Source: Acidovorax delafieldii
GTDB taxonomy: Bacteria; Pseudomonadota; Gammaproteobacteria; Burkholderiales; Burkholderiaceae_C
Assembly: GCF_007993815.1 (NCBI RefSeq)
Contig: NZ_VJWE01000011.1
Span: 992,001 to 1,056,000 of the forward strand
Direction: 5' to 3'
Length of the DNA: 64,000 nt
Position 1 is the first letter of the stretch; the number at the start of each line of letters is the position of its first letter. The notes beneath the pieces are model-generated. The model was not told the origin of the DNA and did no database searches. It saw only the letters and a program-made list of their open reading frames with translations. Shown here one piece after another: positions 1-8,094 of the stretch. The translations under genes and the position numbers were made by a program.

Positions 1-528
1 GCGCATGCGCTCGGCCAGGTGGTGCGTGAGCAGCACGGCAGTCAGGCCATAGAGAAACGTCAACGCGGCCACCGTGGCCGCCATCACGCCAAAGGTCAGC
101 ATGCCCTGGTGGCGCGCAGGATCGACGAACAGCGGAAAGAACGCCATGTAGAAAACGATGGCCTTGGGGTTGAGCAAGGTGATGAGCCCGGCCTGCTTGA
201 AATAGTGGCGTGGCTCGATGTTCAGGATGGGCTGGGCGCCCGGCTTGGCCGTGACCATCTTGAAACCCAGCCACGCCAGATAGGCGGCCCCCAGCCACTG
301 CACCGCGTGGAAGGCCGTGGGGTAGGTGGCAAGCAACGCAGCCACACCGGCCACTGCCGCCCACATCAGCACCTGGTCGCCCGCAATCACGCCCATGGTG
401 GCCGCCATGCCGCCGCGAATACCGCCCTTGCTGGTGGAGGTGATGAGCGCCAGATTGCCAGGGCCCGGAATGAGCAGGAACAACACGATGGCGGCGACAA
501 AGGCGCCGTAGTCTGCGATGCCGAACAT
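1..528 (-). CDS. LysE-family amino-acid exporter (3' end missing)
   Basis: Translation from the ATG at 528 gives MFGIADYGAFVAAIVLFLLI followed by PGPGNLALITSTSKGG, the characteristic N-terminus of LysE/RhtB exporters, inner-membrane proteins that expel amino acids or related small metabolites. The reading frame stays open to position 1, giving 176 residues. The family is usually 205-210 residues long, so about 30 C-terminal residues lie outside the window. A strong AGGAGA ribosome site sits 5 bases before the start. Hydrophobic segments recur throughout, as expected for about six membrane helices. It lies 117 bases downstream of rsmG on the same strand and could be cotranscribed. The substrate cannot be told from sequence. 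Confidence 0.85.
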   Translation of the reverse strand, partial: MFGIADYGAFVAAIVLFLLIPGPGNLALITSTSKGGIRGGMAATMGVIAGDQVLMWAAVAGVAALLATYPTAFHAVQWLGAAYLAWLGFKMVTAKPGAQPILNIEPRHYFKQAGLITLLNPKAIVFYMAFFPLFVDPARHQGMLTFGVMAATVAALTFLYGLTAVLLTHHLAERMR

Positions 529-645
529 GGTTTCTCCTGGTGCGCGGGTAGGGTGCGACCGAAAGATGCACCCGGGTGAGGAGCCGAGTTTACGCGAGCC
601 CCCTGCCCCACCCGTCGAAAAGTCGGCGCACTGAGGACAGAGCCA

Positions 646-1329
646 TCAGGCGGGCTTCATCCAAATGATGCAGCGCTCCGCGTCCAGACCCGGCACCGTG
701 AGCTGTTCCACGTGAAACACTGCCACATCCCCAGGCAGCGCAGCGATTTCCTCATGGGGATGTTTGCCCTTCATGGCCAGCCATACGCCATGGGGCGCGG
801 CCAGTGCGCTGCGCGACCAGGTCACAAAGTCTGGCAACGAGGCAAACGCGCGGCAGCTGATGACATCGAACGGCGTGCTCAGCGTCTCGACCCGTGCGTG
901 CACACCATGCAGGTTGCGCAGCTTGAGCGCCACCGCCGCCTGCTGGATGAAGGCTGCCTTCTTGCCCACGGTGTCCACGCAGCTCACGTCCACATCCGGG
1001 CAGCAGATGGCAAACACCACACCGGGCAGCCCACCGCCCGACCCGACATCCAGCAGCTTCACCGCCGCCACCCCACCCTGCTGCAGGCCCGCCACATGCC
1101 GCCGCAACGGCGCCACGGCGGCCAGGCTGTCCAGCAGGTGGTGCGTCATCATCTCCTGCGGGTCACGCACGGCGGTCAGGTTGTAGACCTTGTTCCACTT
1201 CTGCAGCAGCGCCAGGAAGTCCATCAGCAGGGAAACCTGCGCATCGCTCAGGCCCAGCGCCAGGGCGTCGACCCCGGCTTGCAATTGTTGGCGCAGGCTG
1301 TCGTGGTTGCTGTTCACCGCCATCGTCAT
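646..1329 (-). CDS. rsmG: 16S rRNA (guanine-527 N7)-methyltransferase RsmG
   Basis: RsmG uses S-adenosylmethionine to methylate N7 of G527 in 16S rRNA of the 30S subunit. The 227-residue product carries the AdoMet-binding glycine-rich loop [12 protein letters not shown] around residues 95-106, followed by the acidic strand [11 protein letters not shown], and the typical N-terminal helical segment [20 protein letters not shown]. Length fits the family (about 210-220). The start codon overlaps the mnmG stop by 4 bases (ATGA), so the two genes are translationally coupled, the classic gidA-gidB order. A parS-like ParB site lies inside the 3' half of the gene (704-719), where it encodes VFHVEQ. 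Confidence 0.97.
   Translation of the reverse strand: MTMAVNSNHDSLRQQLQAGVDALALGLSDAQVSLLMDFLALLQKWNKVYNLTAVRDPQEMMTHHLLDSLAAVAPLRRHVAGLQQGGVAAVKLLDVGSGGGLPGVVFAICCPDVDVSCVDTVGKKAAFIQQAAVALKLRNLHGVHARVETLSTPFDVISCRAFASLPDFVTWSRSALAAPHGVWLAMKGKHPHEEIAALPGDVAVFHVEQLTVPGLDAERCIIWMKPA
704..719. promoter_or_regulatory. parS-like ParB site 1 (inside rsmG)
   Basis: TGTTCCACGTGAAACA matches the 16-base parS consensus TGTTTCACGTGAAACA at 15 of 16 positions. It lies inside rsmG. ParB is expected to load here and spread along DNA for origin segregation. Confidence 0.8.
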
Positions 1330-3311
1330 GCCGCCACTTCGCCTTCTGCCTTGGATGGCATGGCGGGTGCCACGGCGAACTCCTTGAACCCACCCTTCTT
1401 CAAATGGACCATCAGCAGCGAGATCGACGCAGGCGTAATGCCCGTGATGCGCGAGGCATGGCCCAGGGTCTCGGGCCGGTGGCGGGTGAGCACCTGACGC
1501 GCCTCGATGCTCAGTGCGGTGACCTGCATGTAGTCCAGATCGGGCGGCAGGCGCAGCTTCTCGAAGTGCGCAGCGCGCTCCACCTCACCCTTCTGGCGGT
1601 CGATGTAGCCTGCATACTTGGCGGCAATCTCCACCTGCTCCAGCACAGGGTCGCTCAGGTCACCCAGGGTTTCACGTGAAACATCGGCCGATACGTACTT
1701 ACCGCCGTCCATCGACACCAGGTTGGCGTAGCTCACATCGGGGCGGCGCAGCAGTTCGAACAGGTTGTATTCGTGCTCGATGCTCTTGCCCAGCACCCGC
1801 TCCGATTCGGCGGCAGGCAGATTGCGCGGGTTCACCCAGGTGGCCTTCAAGCGCTCTGTTTCACGTGAAACCGCATCGCGCTTGCGGCTGAAGGCATCCC
1901 AGCGCGCATCGTCCACCAGGCCCATCTGGCGCCCCACTTCCATCAGGCGCATGTCCGCATTGTCCTCGCGCAGCTGCAGGCGGAACTCGGCCCGGCTGGT
2001 GAACATGCGGTAGGGCTCGGTCACGCCCTTGGTGATCAGGTCGTCCACCAGCACGCCCAGGTAGGCCTCGTCGCGGCCAGGCAGCCAGGGCGCGTCACCC
2101 CGGCACTGCAGCGCGGCGTTGATGCCTGCGAACAGCCCCTGGGCCGCCGCCTCTTCATAACCGGTGGTGCCGTTGATCTGCCCGGCGAAGAACAGGCCCT
2201 GGATCTGGCGTGTCTCGAAACTGCTCTTGAGCGAGCGCGGGTCGAAGTAGTCGTATTCGATGGCGTAGCCGGGGCGCAGGATGTGCGCGTTCTCCAGCCC
2301 CGGCATGCTGCGTACCAGGTCGTACTGGATGTCGAACGGCAGGCTGGTGCTGATGCCGTTGGGGTAGAACTCGTGCGTGGTCAGGCCTTCGGGCTCCAGA
2401 AAGATCTGGTGGCTGTCCTTGTCGGCAAAGCGGTTGATCTTGTCTTCCACGCTGGGGCAGTAGCGCGGGCCCACGCCCTCAATCTTGCCGGTGAACATGG
2501 GGCTGCGGTCGAAGCCGCTGCGGATGATCTCGTGCGTGCGCTCGTTGGTGTGGGTGATCCAGCAGGGCACCTGCTGGGGGTGCATTTGTGCATTGCCCAT
2601 GAAGCTGAACACAGGCACCGTGCCCTCGTTCACGCCGCCGGGCATGCCGTCGCCGGGTTGTTCGGTGCACTTCGAGAAGTCGATGCTGCGCCCGTCGATG
2701 CGGGGCGGCGTGCCGGTTTTGAGGCGCCCTTGCGGCAGCTTCAGCTCCTTGAGGCGCGCCGACAGCGACACCGCCGGCGGGTCCCCTGCCCGGCCAGCCG
2801 CGTAGTTGTTCAGGCCCACATGGATCTTTCCGTCCAGAAAGGTGCCCGCCGTGAGCACCACGGTGCGGCTGCGGAAGCGGATGCCCACCTGCGTCACGGC
2901 GCCCACCACGCGGTCGCCTTCCACCATCAGGTCGTCCACCGCCTGCTGGAACAGCCACAGGTTGGGCTGGTTCTCCAGCATGCGGCGGATGGCGGCCTTG
3001 TACAGAATGCGATCGGCCTGGGCGCGCGTGGCCCGCACGGCCGGGCCCTTGGAGCTATTGAGGATGCGGAACTGGATGCCACCCTCGTCCGTGGCCAGCG
3101 CCATGGCCCCGCCCAGCGCATCCACCTCTTTCACCAGGTGGCCCTTGCCGATGCCCCCAATGCTCGGGTTGCAGCTCATCTGCCCCAAGGTCTCGATGTT
3201 GTGGGTCAGCAGCAGCGTTTTGCTGCCCATACGGGCAGCGGCCAGCGCGGCCTCGGTGCCTGCATGGCCACCGCCGACAACGATCACATCAAATTCCTGG
3301 GGGTACAACAT
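1326..3311 (-). CDS. mnmG: tRNA uridine-5-carboxymethylaminomethyl modification enzyme MnmG
   Basis: MnmG (GidA) is the FAD protein that works with MnmE to place the carboxymethylaminomethyl group on U34 of several tRNAs. The 661-residue product begins [20 protein letters not shown], with the FAD-binding GGGHAG motif and the conserved Cys segment [17 protein letters not shown]. The C-terminal helical MnmE/tRNA-binding region is intact ([13 protein letters not shown]...). An in-frame extension 11 codons upstream exists but is proline/glycine rich; the ATG at 3311 has GGAG 8 bases before it and matches the family start. The gene overlaps rsmG by 4 bases. Two parS-like sites lie inside it, each encoding the peptide VSRET. 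Confidence 0.97.
   Translation of the reverse strand: MLYPQEFDVIVVGGGHAGTEAALAAARMGSKTLLLTHNIETLGQMSCNPSIGGIGKGHLVKEVDALGGAMALATDEGGIQFRILNSSKGPAVRATRAQADRILYKAAIRRMLENQPNLWLFQQAVDDLMVEGDRVVGAVTQVGIRFRSRTVVLTAGTFLDGKIHVGLNNYAAGRAGDPPAVSLSARLKELKLPQGRLKTGTPPRIDGRSIDFSKCTEQPGDGMPGGVNEGTVPVFSFMGNAQMHPQQVPCWITHTNERTHEIIRSGFDRSPMFTGKIEGVGPRYCPSVEDKINRFADKDSHQIFLEPEGLTTHEFYPNGISTSLPFDIQYDLVRSMPGLENAHILRPGYAIEYDYFDPRSLKSSFETRQIQGLFFAGQINGTTGYEEAAAQGLFAGINAALQCRGDAPWLPGRDEAYLGVLVDDLITKGVTEPYRMFTSRAEFRLQLREDNADMRLMEVGRQMGLVDDARWDAFSRKRDAVSRETERLKATWVNPRNLPAAESERVLGKSIEHEYNLFELLRRPDVSYANLVSMDGGKYVSADVSRETLGDLSDPVLEQVEIAAKYAGYIDRQKGEVERAAHFEKLRLPPDLDYMQVTALSIEARQVLTRHRPETLGHASRITGITPASISLLMVHLKKGGFKEFAVAPAMPSKAEGEVAA
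1668..1683. promoter_or_regulatory. parS-like ParB site 2 (inside mnmG)
   Basis: GGTTTCACGTGAAACA matches the parS consensus at 15 of 16 positions. On the minus strand it encodes VSRET near the MnmG C-terminus. Confidence 0.85.
1857..1872. promoter_or_regulatory. parS-like ParB site 3 (inside mnmG)
   Basis: TGTTTCACGTGAAACC matches the parS consensus at 15 of 16 positions, 189 bases from site 2. It also encodes VSRET in MnmG. Confidence 0.85.
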
Positions 3312-3631
3312 GGGGGGTGCTCCGGGGCCCGGGGGGCCCGACATTCAAAACCGCCCGCCAGCCTGCGACGGCCCAACGGGGGGGGGGCGCACTGCGGCGG
3401 GATGCATCATTCACCAGCCCATCGGGGCGGCAAGGGTGCAAGGGGAAACCCACGATTTTCCCACCTTTGCATGCTTTTTGTGCAAAGCCCTGGTGACAGC
3501 GGTAGCGCCACCCATCCGCAGCGCTACCAGCGCCTGCGGCCTTGGGCAGGTGTTTCACGTGAAACAAACGCCCGCCCCCACACGCCGGAGGGCGGCAGCT
3601 TGCAGTATTCCTGCCGCGGCTTTGTGCTCCA
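3312..3631. other. Intergenic region between mnmG and the FMN reductase gene
   Basis: This divergent 320-base gap holds the perfect parS site at 3551-3566, a run of ten G at 3378-3387 and a G/C-run stretch near 3326-3342. No clear sigma-70 promoter stands out for either gene. No small ORF with a good ribosome site was seen. Confidence 0.6.
3551..3566. promoter_or_regulatory. parS ParB site 4 (intergenic, perfect match)
   Basis: TGTTTCACGTGAAACA is an exact 16-base match to the widely conserved parS consensus. It lies between the divergent mnmG and FMN-reductase genes. With the three sites at 704, 1668 and 1857 it makes a 2.9 kb cluster. Confidence 0.93.
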
Positions 3632-4237
3632 ATGGCCCGCATGACTACCCAACTTCTCATCTTCGCGGGCAGCACCCGCCAGCAATCCTTCAACCGCAAA
3701 CTGGCCCACGCCACCGCTGCCATCGCGCGCGATGCAGGGGCCAGCGTCACGCTGATGGAGCTGTCGGACTTCAACATCCCGCTGTACAACGCCGACCTCG
3801 AAGCCCAGGGCACGCCTGCCGACGTGATCCGGCTGAAGGAAATCCTCTGGCAGCACCCGGCCTGGATCATCTGCTCGCCCGAGTACAACGGCAGCTACAC
3901 CGCCCTGCTCAAGAACACCATCGACTGGGCCTCCAGCCCCGTCAAGGGCAACCCCGACTGGCAGGACGGTGGCAAGAGTTTTCGCGGCAAGGTCGTGGGC
4001 ATGCTGAGTGCCTCGCCAGGCGCCCTGGGTGGCCTGCGCTCGCAAAGCCACCTGGCACCCCTGCTGATCAATGCCGAATGCTGGCTGGCGCCCAAGGCAT
4101 TTGCCCTGGGCTCGGCAGGCAGCGCGTTTGACGACAGCGGCGCCCTCGTCCAGCCAGCCCACCGCGACCGCGTGCGTGCCGTGGTGGACCAGGTGCTGTG
4201 GGGCGCCAGCCGCCTGCAGCCCGCTGGCGGCCAATAA
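3632..4237 (+). CDS. NADPH-dependent FMN reductase family flavoprotein
   Basis: The 201-residue product has the flavodoxin-like fold signature of the NADPH_dep_FMN_red family: the FMN phosphate loop AGSTRQQSFNRKLA near the N-terminus and the flavin-ring segment SPEYNGSYTALLKNTIDW near residues 82-99. Relatives reduce FMN, quinones, azo dyes or chromate with NAD(P)H in the cytoplasm; the true substrate is unknown here. Two starts are possible, ATG 3632 and ATG 3641; the second gives MTTQLLIFAGSTR, the usual family beginning, and neither has a strong ribosome site. A small Cys-cluster gene follows after 12 bases and is probably cotranscribed. Confidence 0.85.
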   Translation: MARMTTQLLIFAGSTRQQSFNRKLAHATAAIARDAGASVTLMELSDFNIPLYNADLEAQGTPADVIRLKEILWQHPAWIICSPEYNGSYTALLKNTIDWASSPVKGNPDWQDGGKSFRGKVVGMLSASPGALGGLRSQSHLAPLLINAECWLAPKAFALGSAGSAFDDSGALVQPAHRDRVRAVVDQVLWGASRLQPAGGQ

Positions 4238-4249
4238 GGCGGCGCGCCC

Positions 4250-4516
4250 GTGGACTGCCGCCCCGGTTGCGGCGCCTGCTGCACCGCCCCCTCCATCAGC
4301 TCGCCCATCCCCGGCATGCCACTGGGCAAGCCGGCCGGGGTGCGGTGCATTCAGCTGGCGGACGATGCGCGCTGCCGCATCTTTGGCCAACCCGAACGCC
4401 CAGCGGTGTGCGCGGGGCTGACGCCCTCTGCCGAGATGTGCGGCAGCAGCCAGGCACACGCCATGCACTACCTGTCCCGGCTGGAATCGCTCACGCAGCC
4501 GGCCGCGCGCCCGTAG
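4250..4516 (+). CDS. YkgJ-family cysteine-cluster protein
   Basis: This 88-residue protein opens with [20 protein letters not shown] and carries further cysteines in VRCIQL, ARCRIF, PAVCAGL and AEMCGSS. That is the CxxxCxxCC pattern plus distal cysteines of the YkgJ (zinc- or iron-chelating) family, whose biochemical role is not established. The start is a GTG at 4250, 12 bases after the FMN reductase stop, which suggests an operon. Many small homologues in this lineage are about 85-90 residues, so it looks complete. Confidence 0.8.
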   Translation: MDCRPGCGACCTAPSISSPIPGMPLGKPAGVRCIQLADDARCRIFGQPERPAVCAGLTPSAEMCGSSQAHAMHYLSRLESLTQPAARP

Positions 4517-4571
4517 TCTGTTTCGCGGGGCCACGGAGGGACACTGCAGGCGTTTCAAGCCCCAAAGTGAA

Positions 4572-4618
4572 CTCAAGCGCTAGTGCCACATGCACTAGCA
4601 GCTATAAAAACGATAGTT
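4572..4618 (-). repeat. Dispersed intergenic repeat, copy a
   Basis: On the minus strand it reads ACTATCGTTTTTATAGCTGC followed by TAGTGC...GCACTAGCGCTTGAG. It is one of seven gene-free sites in the window with a TATC...ATAGC core followed by a GCGCTT-type palindromic tail. Confidence 0.6.
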
Positions 4619-4629
4619 CCAAGCCAGGC

Positions 4630-4656
4630 TGTCACAAACTGCAGGTGTGCGCCGTC
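4630..4656 (+). promoter_or_regulatory. ECF41-type promoter of the sigma factor gene (autoregulation)
   Basis: TGTCACA (4630-4636), a 16-base spacer and CGTC (4653-4656) match the known ECF41 target promoter (TGTCACA-N16-CGTC). It lies 37 bases before the sigma factor start. The same motif with the same spacing precedes the downstream AhpD-like gene. Confidence 0.85.
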
Positions 4657-4693
4657 TGTGCTTCACTGAAAGCACTCCACCGCCGCCATTGCC

Positions 4694-5572
4694 ATGACCA
4701 CCACCACCGACCCCTTCACCACCCTGCGCCCTCGCCTCTTTGGCATTGCCTACCGCATGCTGGGCGTGCGGGCCGATGCCGAGGATGTGCTGCAGGACGC
4801 CTGGCTGCGCTGGAGCCGCACCGACGCCAGCACTCTGCAGTCGGCCGAGGCCTGGCTGGTGACCATCGTCACGCGGCTGTCCATCGACCGGCTGCGGGCG
4901 GCCAAGGCCGAGCGCGAGGCCTATGTGGGCTGGTGGCTGCCCGAGCCGCTGGTGGAGCTGGACACCTACACGCCCGAATCGGCGGCGGAACTGGCGGGCG
5001 AGCTGTCGGTGGCGTTCATGTATGTGCTGGAGCGGCTGGGGCCCGAGGAGCGCGCGGCCTTTTTGCTGCGCCAGGTGTTCGACTACGACTACCCCGAGAT
5101 CGCCGCCCAGCTGGGCAAGACCGAGGCCAGCTGCCGCCAGATGGTGCACCGCGCCAGCGAGCGCGTGCAGCAGGCGCGCACCCGCTTTGAGGTGCCGCAG
5201 GCGGTGCACCACCAGCTGCTGCAACGCTTCATGAATGCCGCCCAGAGCGGGGACCGCCACGCCATCGAGGCGCTGCTGAGCGAAGACGCCCAGCTCATCG
5301 GCGATGGCGGTGGCATCGTGCCCTCGTTTCCCAAGCCGCTGGTGGGGCCGTTTCGCATCACCAACCTGTACTGGGCGGTGTTCCGGCGCCTGGGCACGCA
5401 GGTGGTGTATCGCATGGCGCTCATCAACGGCGAGCCGGGCCTGCTGCGCTATGTGGACGGGCGCATCGAGTCGGCCCAGGCGTTTGTGACCGATGGCGAG
5501 CGCATCGTGGCCATCTACGCCGTGCGCAACCCGGACAAGCTGGCCGGCATCCCGGCCATGCTGCCGCTGTAA
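4694..5572 (+). CDS. ECF41-type RNA polymerase sigma factor (SigJ-like)
   Basis: This extracytoplasmic-function sigma factor has 292 residues. Sigma-70 region 2 spans about residues 8-75 (LFGIAYRMLGVRADAEDVLQDAWLRW in two parts) and region 4 about 105-165 (LGPEERAAFLLRQVF, then YPEIAAQLGKTEASCRQ). A roughly 120-residue C-terminal SnoaL/NTF2-like domain replaces an anti-sigma factor, and the linker contains the WLPEPL motif diagnostic of the ECF41 group. In that group the C-terminal domain modulates activity and the usual target is an adjacent carboxymuconolactone decarboxylase, oxidoreductase or epimerase gene. Exactly that occurs here: an AhpD-like gene follows, and both genes carry the group's promoter motif. 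The inducing signal is unknown. Confidence 0.95.
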   Translation: MTTTTDPFTTLRPRLFGIAYRMLGVRADAEDVLQDAWLRWSRTDASTLQSAEAWLVTIVTRLSIDRLRAAKAEREAYVGWWLPEPLVELDTYTPESAAELAGELSVAFMYVLERLGPEERAAFLLRQVFDYDYPEIAAQLGKTEASCRQMVHRASERVQQARTRFEVPQAVHHQLLQRFMNAAQSGDRHAIEALLSEDAQLIGDGGGIVPSFPKPLVGPFRITNLYWAVFRRLGTQVVYRMALINGEPGLLRYVDGRIESAQAFVTDGERIVAIYAVRNPDKLAGIPAMLPL

Positions 5573-5656
5573 AGACACGGGCATAGCGCCGTCTGCGCAG
5601 ACCATCACGCGGGCAGCTCCGGCGAGTGCGCCAGGGCAGAAAAAACGCAGGCCACC

Positions 5657-5683
5657 TGTCACAACCTGGCACGGTGCAGCGTC
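5657..5683 (+). promoter_or_regulatory. ECF41-type promoter of the AhpD-like gene
   Basis: TGTCACA (5657-5663), 16 bases, CGTC (5680-5683). It is identical in layout to the motif upstream of the sigma factor gene and leaves a leader of about 105 bases. Confidence 0.85.
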
Positions 5684-5796
5684 TTGAAGGGTATGGAAGA
5701 CGGCAGTGTGGCCATACGGTAGCAAGGCCACAAGGCTACACACGAGCGCCGTCTTTCACCGCCGTTATCAACACCCTTTCACACCAGGAGTTTTCC

Positions 5797-6252
5797 ATGT
5801 CGCAACACAGCGCCCGCCTGCCCTACCACCAACTGTCGTCCAAGGCCTTCATGGGCCTGGTCAACGTCTCTGAAACCATCAAGAAAGGCCCACTGGGCAC
5901 CCGGCTGGCCGAGCTGGTGTTCCTGCGCATCTCGCAGATCAACGGCTGCGCCTACTGCATGGACATGCACTGGAGCGCGCTCGTCAAGGACGGCGCCGAT
6001 CCGCGCCACCTCAACGCTGTGGCTGGCTGGCGCGAGGCACCGTTCTTCAGCGAGCGCGAACGCGCTGCGTTTCGCTGGGCAGAGATCATCACCGCCACCC
6101 CCCACAGCGACGCGAGCGATGACGAGTACGCCAAGCTGAAGGCCCTGTTCACCGACGCCGAGATTTCCGACCTGGGCTTTGCCATCGCCATCATCAACGC
6201 CTGGAACCTGCTGAACGCGGGCATGCGCGCACCGATTCCAGGAGCAGCCTGA
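5797..6252 (+). CDS. Carboxymuconolactone decarboxylase / AhpD-like alkylhydroperoxidase domain protein
   Basis: The 151-residue product carries the AhpD-core motif GCAYCMDMHWSAL (residues about 53-65), a CxxC pair with the following His that in relatives serves peroxide reduction with a dedicated thiol donor. It also has the preceding family segment LAELVFLRISQINGCAYC. The ATG at 5797 has AGGAG 7 bases upstream; an in-frame extension further up lacks any signal and overlaps the promoter. It is the expected target gene of the adjacent ECF41 sigma factor. A role in oxidative or thiol stress is plausible from the family but not shown. Confidence 0.92.
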   Translation: MSQHSARLPYHQLSSKAFMGLVNVSETIKKGPLGTRLAELVFLRISQINGCAYCMDMHWSALVKDGADPRHLNAVAGWREAPFFSERERAAFRWAEIITATPHSDASDDEYAKLKALFTDAEISDLGFAIAIINAWNLLNAGMRAPIPGAA

Positions 6253-6499
6253 CCGCGCTCGGCAGGGCGGCAAAGCGGCGGCGCGCTCGGCGAGAACGCA
6301 CCCGCCAACCCGCCCGCATGATGTATCACAAAAACAACAATCACCCTCGCGCATTTCTCGATTGACGCATCAGCACTGGTCATTCAGACTCAATTTGTTT
6401 CTACGAGTAACCAACGGCAAGCACGCGGCGAACATGCCACCCTGACCGTGTCGGTGCTCCTGGTAGCCCTTCTCCGCCCGCGCTTTCGAGAACACCGCC

Positions 6500-8080
6500 A
6501 TGAACCTTCTGCACCGAGCCTCGATGGCCCTGGTGGCGAGCCTGATCGCCACCACCTGCGCTGCCCAGAGCGCTGCCCCTTCCATCGCCACCACCCGCCA
6601 GGCCGATCGCATCACCTGGACCCCCAACACAGCCCACGGTGCGGCCAAGCTGCGGCTGGCGCGCCCCGACGGCAGTACCACCGATCTGGCGTTCGCGCGC
6701 GCGCCCATCGTGCTGGAACCCCGCAGCGCGGGCCTGGCCGACGGACGCTACTTTTATGAACTGAGCCTGGACCCGCCTCCGCTCATGGATCCCGCCCTGG
6801 CCCAGGCCACGCTGTCCCAGCGCATCGTGTCAGGCTCCTTTGTCGTGGCCCAGGGTCAGTTGCAGGTGGGCGGCACCGAATACAGCGTGCCGGCGCCACG
6901 CACCAAGGCGGCAGCCACGTTCTCCACCAAGGACCAAGTTGTTGCCGACGACCTGATCGTGCAGGGCAGCCTCTGCGCCGGGCTCGACTGCGTGAACAAC
7001 GAGTCCTTCGGCTTCGACACGGTGCGGCTCAAGGGCGCCAACCCCATCATCCATTTTGAGGACACCAGCACCGGCGCCTTCCCCACCAACGACTGGCGCA
7101 TTCGGGCCAACGACGCCGCCTCGGGCGGCGCCTCCTACCTCGCCATCGAGGATGCGGCCACTGGCAACCAGGTTTTCAGCGTCAGTGCCGGGGCCCCCAC
7201 CAACAGCCTCTACGTCAGCTCCGGCGGCGACCTGGGCTTGCGCACCGCCACACCGGTGCTGGACGTACATGCCCTGACGGGTGACACGCCAGGGGTCCGC
7301 CTGGAGCAGTCCTCAGCGGGCGGCTTCACGGCGCAGACCTGGGATATCGCTTCCAACGAGGCCAATTTCTTCGTGCGCGACGTCACAGGTGGCTCACGCC
7401 TACCGCTGCGCATACGCCCTGGAGCACCCACCAGCAGCCTGGACATCGCGGCATCGGGCAATGTCGGCCTGGGCACTGCGTCGCCAGCCGCTGCACTGCA
7501 TGTGTTGCGCACCGACGGCACGGCCCAAGTCCTGGTCCAGGAAACCAGCGGCACAGCCGCACAGCGCACCCTGCTGAACCTGACCAACAACGGCCCGGCC
7601 ACGCTGCGCTTCACCACGGCAGCGGCCACCGGTTGGGACATGACAGCCGGCACCACGCTCACGCTGGCCACACAGGGCGCGGGTACCCCCCAGCTCACGC
7701 TGGCGGCCAACGGCAACCTGGCCATCACCGGAACGTTGAGCACCGGCTCCAGCCGCTCGCTCAAGACGGGCATCGAGCCCATCAACGGCAGCAGCCTGCT
7801 GGCCAAAGTGCTGAGCCTGCCGCTGTACCACTGGCGCTACACCGCGAGCCCCGCACAGGAACGCCACGTCGGCCCCATGGCCGAAGACTTCCGCAAGATC
7901 TTCCAGCTCGGCCAGGATGACAAGAGCCTGGCGCCCGGCGACCTCGCGGGCGTGACCCTGGGGGCCGTGCAGGAACTGGCTCGCAAGGTGACAGAGCGCG
8001 AGGCCGACATTGCGGCGATCCGGGCCCGCATCTCCCTGCTCGAAGCCCAGATGGCGGTCCCCGCCAAGCCCGTACGCTGA
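6500..8080 (+). CDS. Secreted protein with C-terminal S74-type intramolecular chaperone domain (paralogue 1)
   Basis: The 526-residue product starts with a signal peptide (hydrophobic MALVASLIATT, predicted cut after CAAQ). The middle is rich in beta-strand, with short repeats such as GLGTASP and SLDIAASGNVGLG, typical of trimeric tail-fibre-like stalks. The C-terminal 105 residues hold SSRSLKTGIEPI, then LPLYHWRY and GPMAEDFRKIF, and end in a coiled coil. This is the peptidase S74 module of phage tailspikes, which aids trimer folding and cuts itself off at the Ser of an SxxxxK dyad (Ser and Lys are present near residue 418). No phage genes adjoin it. The next gene is a diverged duplicate, 14 bases away. 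The host role is unknown. Confidence 0.75.
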   Translation: MNLLHRASMALVASLIATTCAAQSAAPSIATTRQADRITWTPNTAHGAAKLRLARPDGSTTDLAFARAPIVLEPRSAGLADGRYFYELSLDPPPLMDPALAQATLSQRIVSGSFVVAQGQLQVGGTEYSVPAPRTKAAATFSTKDQVVADDLIVQGSLCAGLDCVNNESFGFDTVRLKGANPIIHFEDTSTGAFPTNDWRIRANDAASGGASYLAIEDAATGNQVFSVSAGAPTNSLYVSSGGDLGLRTATPVLDVHALTGDTPGVRLEQSSAGGFTAQTWDIASNEANFFVRDVTGGSRLPLRIRPGAPTSSLDIAASGNVGLGTASPAAALHVLRTDGTAQVLVQETSGTAAQRTLLNLTNNGPATLRFTTAAATGWDMTAGTTLTLATQGAGTPQLTLAANGNLAITGTLSTGSSRSLKTGIEPINGSSLLAKVLSLPLYHWRYTASPAQERHVGPMAEDFRKIFQLGQDDKSLAPGDLAGVTLGAVQELARKVTEREADIAAIRARISLLEAQMAVPAKPVR

Positions 8081-8094
8081 AGGGGTCGCTAGCC

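Noticed and set aside
3378..3387. Run of ten G upstream of mnmG, considered as a phase-variation tract.
   Set aside because: It is not inside a coding sequence or between visible promoter boxes, so switching has no evident target; it may only be a sequencing-sensitive homopolymer.
6362..6389. Possible sigma-70 promoter (TTGACG...CAGACT) before the first S74 gene.
   Set aside because: The -10 hexamer is too poor; not reported as a feature.
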